Assembly (NCBI GenBank): GCA_009996555.1
Contig: JAACZX010000506.1
Coordinates: 1-7,476 of the forward strand
Reading direction: 5' to 3'
DNA from: Chitinophagaceae bacterium
GTDB taxonomy: Bacteria; Bacteroidota; Bacteroidia; Chitinophagales; Chitinophagaceae
Length of the DNA stretch: 7,476 nt
Notes under the pieces: model-generated
The model's database searches: none
Told to the model about the DNA's origin: nothing
The model's input: only the letters and a program-made list of their open reading frames with translations
Translations under genes and position numbers: made by a program
Shown here: in pieces, positions 6,948 through 7,476 of the stretch
Layout: each line of letters begins with the position of its first letter
Numbering within the stretch: the first letter of the stretch is position 1

Positions 6948-6955
6948 TATCTTTG
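6948..6955 (+). promoter_or_regulatory. Bacteroidota -7 promoter box for the symporter gene
   Basis: TATCTTTG is a perfect match to the TAnnTTTG consensus and ends 19 bases before the ATG at 6975. This predicts a start near 6960 and a leader of about 15 bases. I see no good TTG -33 element at the usual spacing; that region falls in the loop and right arm of the hairpin just upstream. Confidence 0.5.
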
Positions 6956-6974
6956 TGCATTCAAATACCCTTGC

Positions 6975-7476
6975 ATGAAGTTTAAGATCGATTCCTTTGT
7001 TCTCGCCATCATCGCAATTATTATTGTTGCTTACTTTTTTCCACAATGGGGAAGCAGCAACAGTACTGTGCCGCTTGACCTCATCGGGAGCATTGGCATT
7101 TCACTTATCTTCTTTTTTTACGGATTAAAACTTCATCCCGAAAAAATAAAGAATGGATTAAAGAACTGGAAGCTGCATGTGCTGGTACAGCTAAGCACAT
7201 TTCTTCTGTTTCCTGTTATTGTTTTGCTTGTTCGCCCTTTTATCAGCGATGAACATGCAAACAGCACCTGGCTTGCTTTTTTATTCCTGGCAGCACTCCC
7301 CTCCACAGTATCATCATCGGTTGTAATGGTGTCTATTGCAAAAGGAAATTTACCTGCAGCTATTTTTAATGCCAGCATATCCGGTCTCATCGGCATCATC
7401 ATCACACCACTTTGGATGGGCTTATTTCTGCAACAGACAGCTACAGATTTTAACCTCAGCAGTATTTACATAAAAC
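6975..7476 (+). CDS. SBF-like (YfeH-type) sodium/bile acid symporter family protein, 5' part
   Basis: An open frame from the ATG at 6975 runs without a stop to the window edge (167 complete codons plus one base), about half of the roughly 330 residues usual for the family. It starts MKFKIDSFVLAIIAIIIVAYFFPQ and is made of hydrophobic helices, at about 7-22, 37-51, 67-84, 94-107 and 130-150, separated by short polar turns. The segment LPSTVSSSVVMVSIAKGNLPAAIFNASISGLIGIIITPLW (about 107-146) is the characteristic core of the SBF-like family (PF13593), with the small-residue SSS and the GN and TP motifs. These are inner-membrane, probably sodium-coupled transporters; the substrate is unknown, and bile acid transport is not implied. 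It has its own -7 box just upstream, so it is probably a separate transcription unit from the receptor gene. The call rests on motif recognition. Confidence 0.85.
   Translation, partial: MKFKIDSFVLAIIAIIIVAYFFPQWGSSNSTVPLDLIGSIGISLIFFFYGLKLHPEKIKNGLKNWKLHVLVQLSTFLLFPVIVLLVRPFISDEHANSTWLAFLFLAALPSTVSSSVVMVSIAKGNLPAAIFNASISGLIGIIITPLWMGLFLQQTATDFNLSSIYIK

Overview
The window looks like chromosomal DNA from a Bacteroidota bacterium, probably close to the Chitinophagaceae (an inference from style, not a search). The reasons are an AT-rich composition, almost no Shine-Dalgarno sequences, a TAnnTTTG-type -7 promoter box, and a TonB-dependent outer-membrane protein with an N-terminal carboxypeptidase-regulatory-like domain. 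All recognised genes lie on the + strand. There are no RNA genes, mobile elements, CRISPR arrays or long non-coding stretches; the longest gap is 141 bases.

Layout. Positions 42-2288 hold three closely spaced genes: an exported serine beta-lactamase-like hydrolase, a small DUF1801 protein, and an unrecognised membrane-anchored protein. Positions 2375-4332 hold a two-component pair, an OmpR-type response regulator and its sensor histidine kinase, joined by an ATGA stop/start overlap. Positions 4474-6879 encode an 801-residue TonB-dependent receptor/outer-membrane beta-barrel protein. A strong 12-bp hairpin follows. Then a new promoter-like box leads into the first 167 codons of an SBF-like (YfeH-type) bile acid:sodium symporter family protein, which runs off the window.

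How the genes may work together. The most interesting signal is non-coding. An almost identical 24/25-bp element lies just before the response-regulator gene (2336-2360) and again just after the kinase stop codon, upstream of the receptor gene (4335-4358). It contains two TTC-led half-sites 11 bp apart, as expected for OmpR-family regulators. Each copy is followed at the same distance by a similar -7-like box. The simplest reading is a self-contained circuit: the kinase senses an unknown envelope signal, and the regulator binds the paired elements to control its own operon and the outer-membrane receptor. This is a local two-component alternative to the sigma/anti-sigma control common for such receptors. 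The ligand cannot be read from the sequence. The other genes look ordinary, and nothing points to a wholly new enzymatic or defence system.
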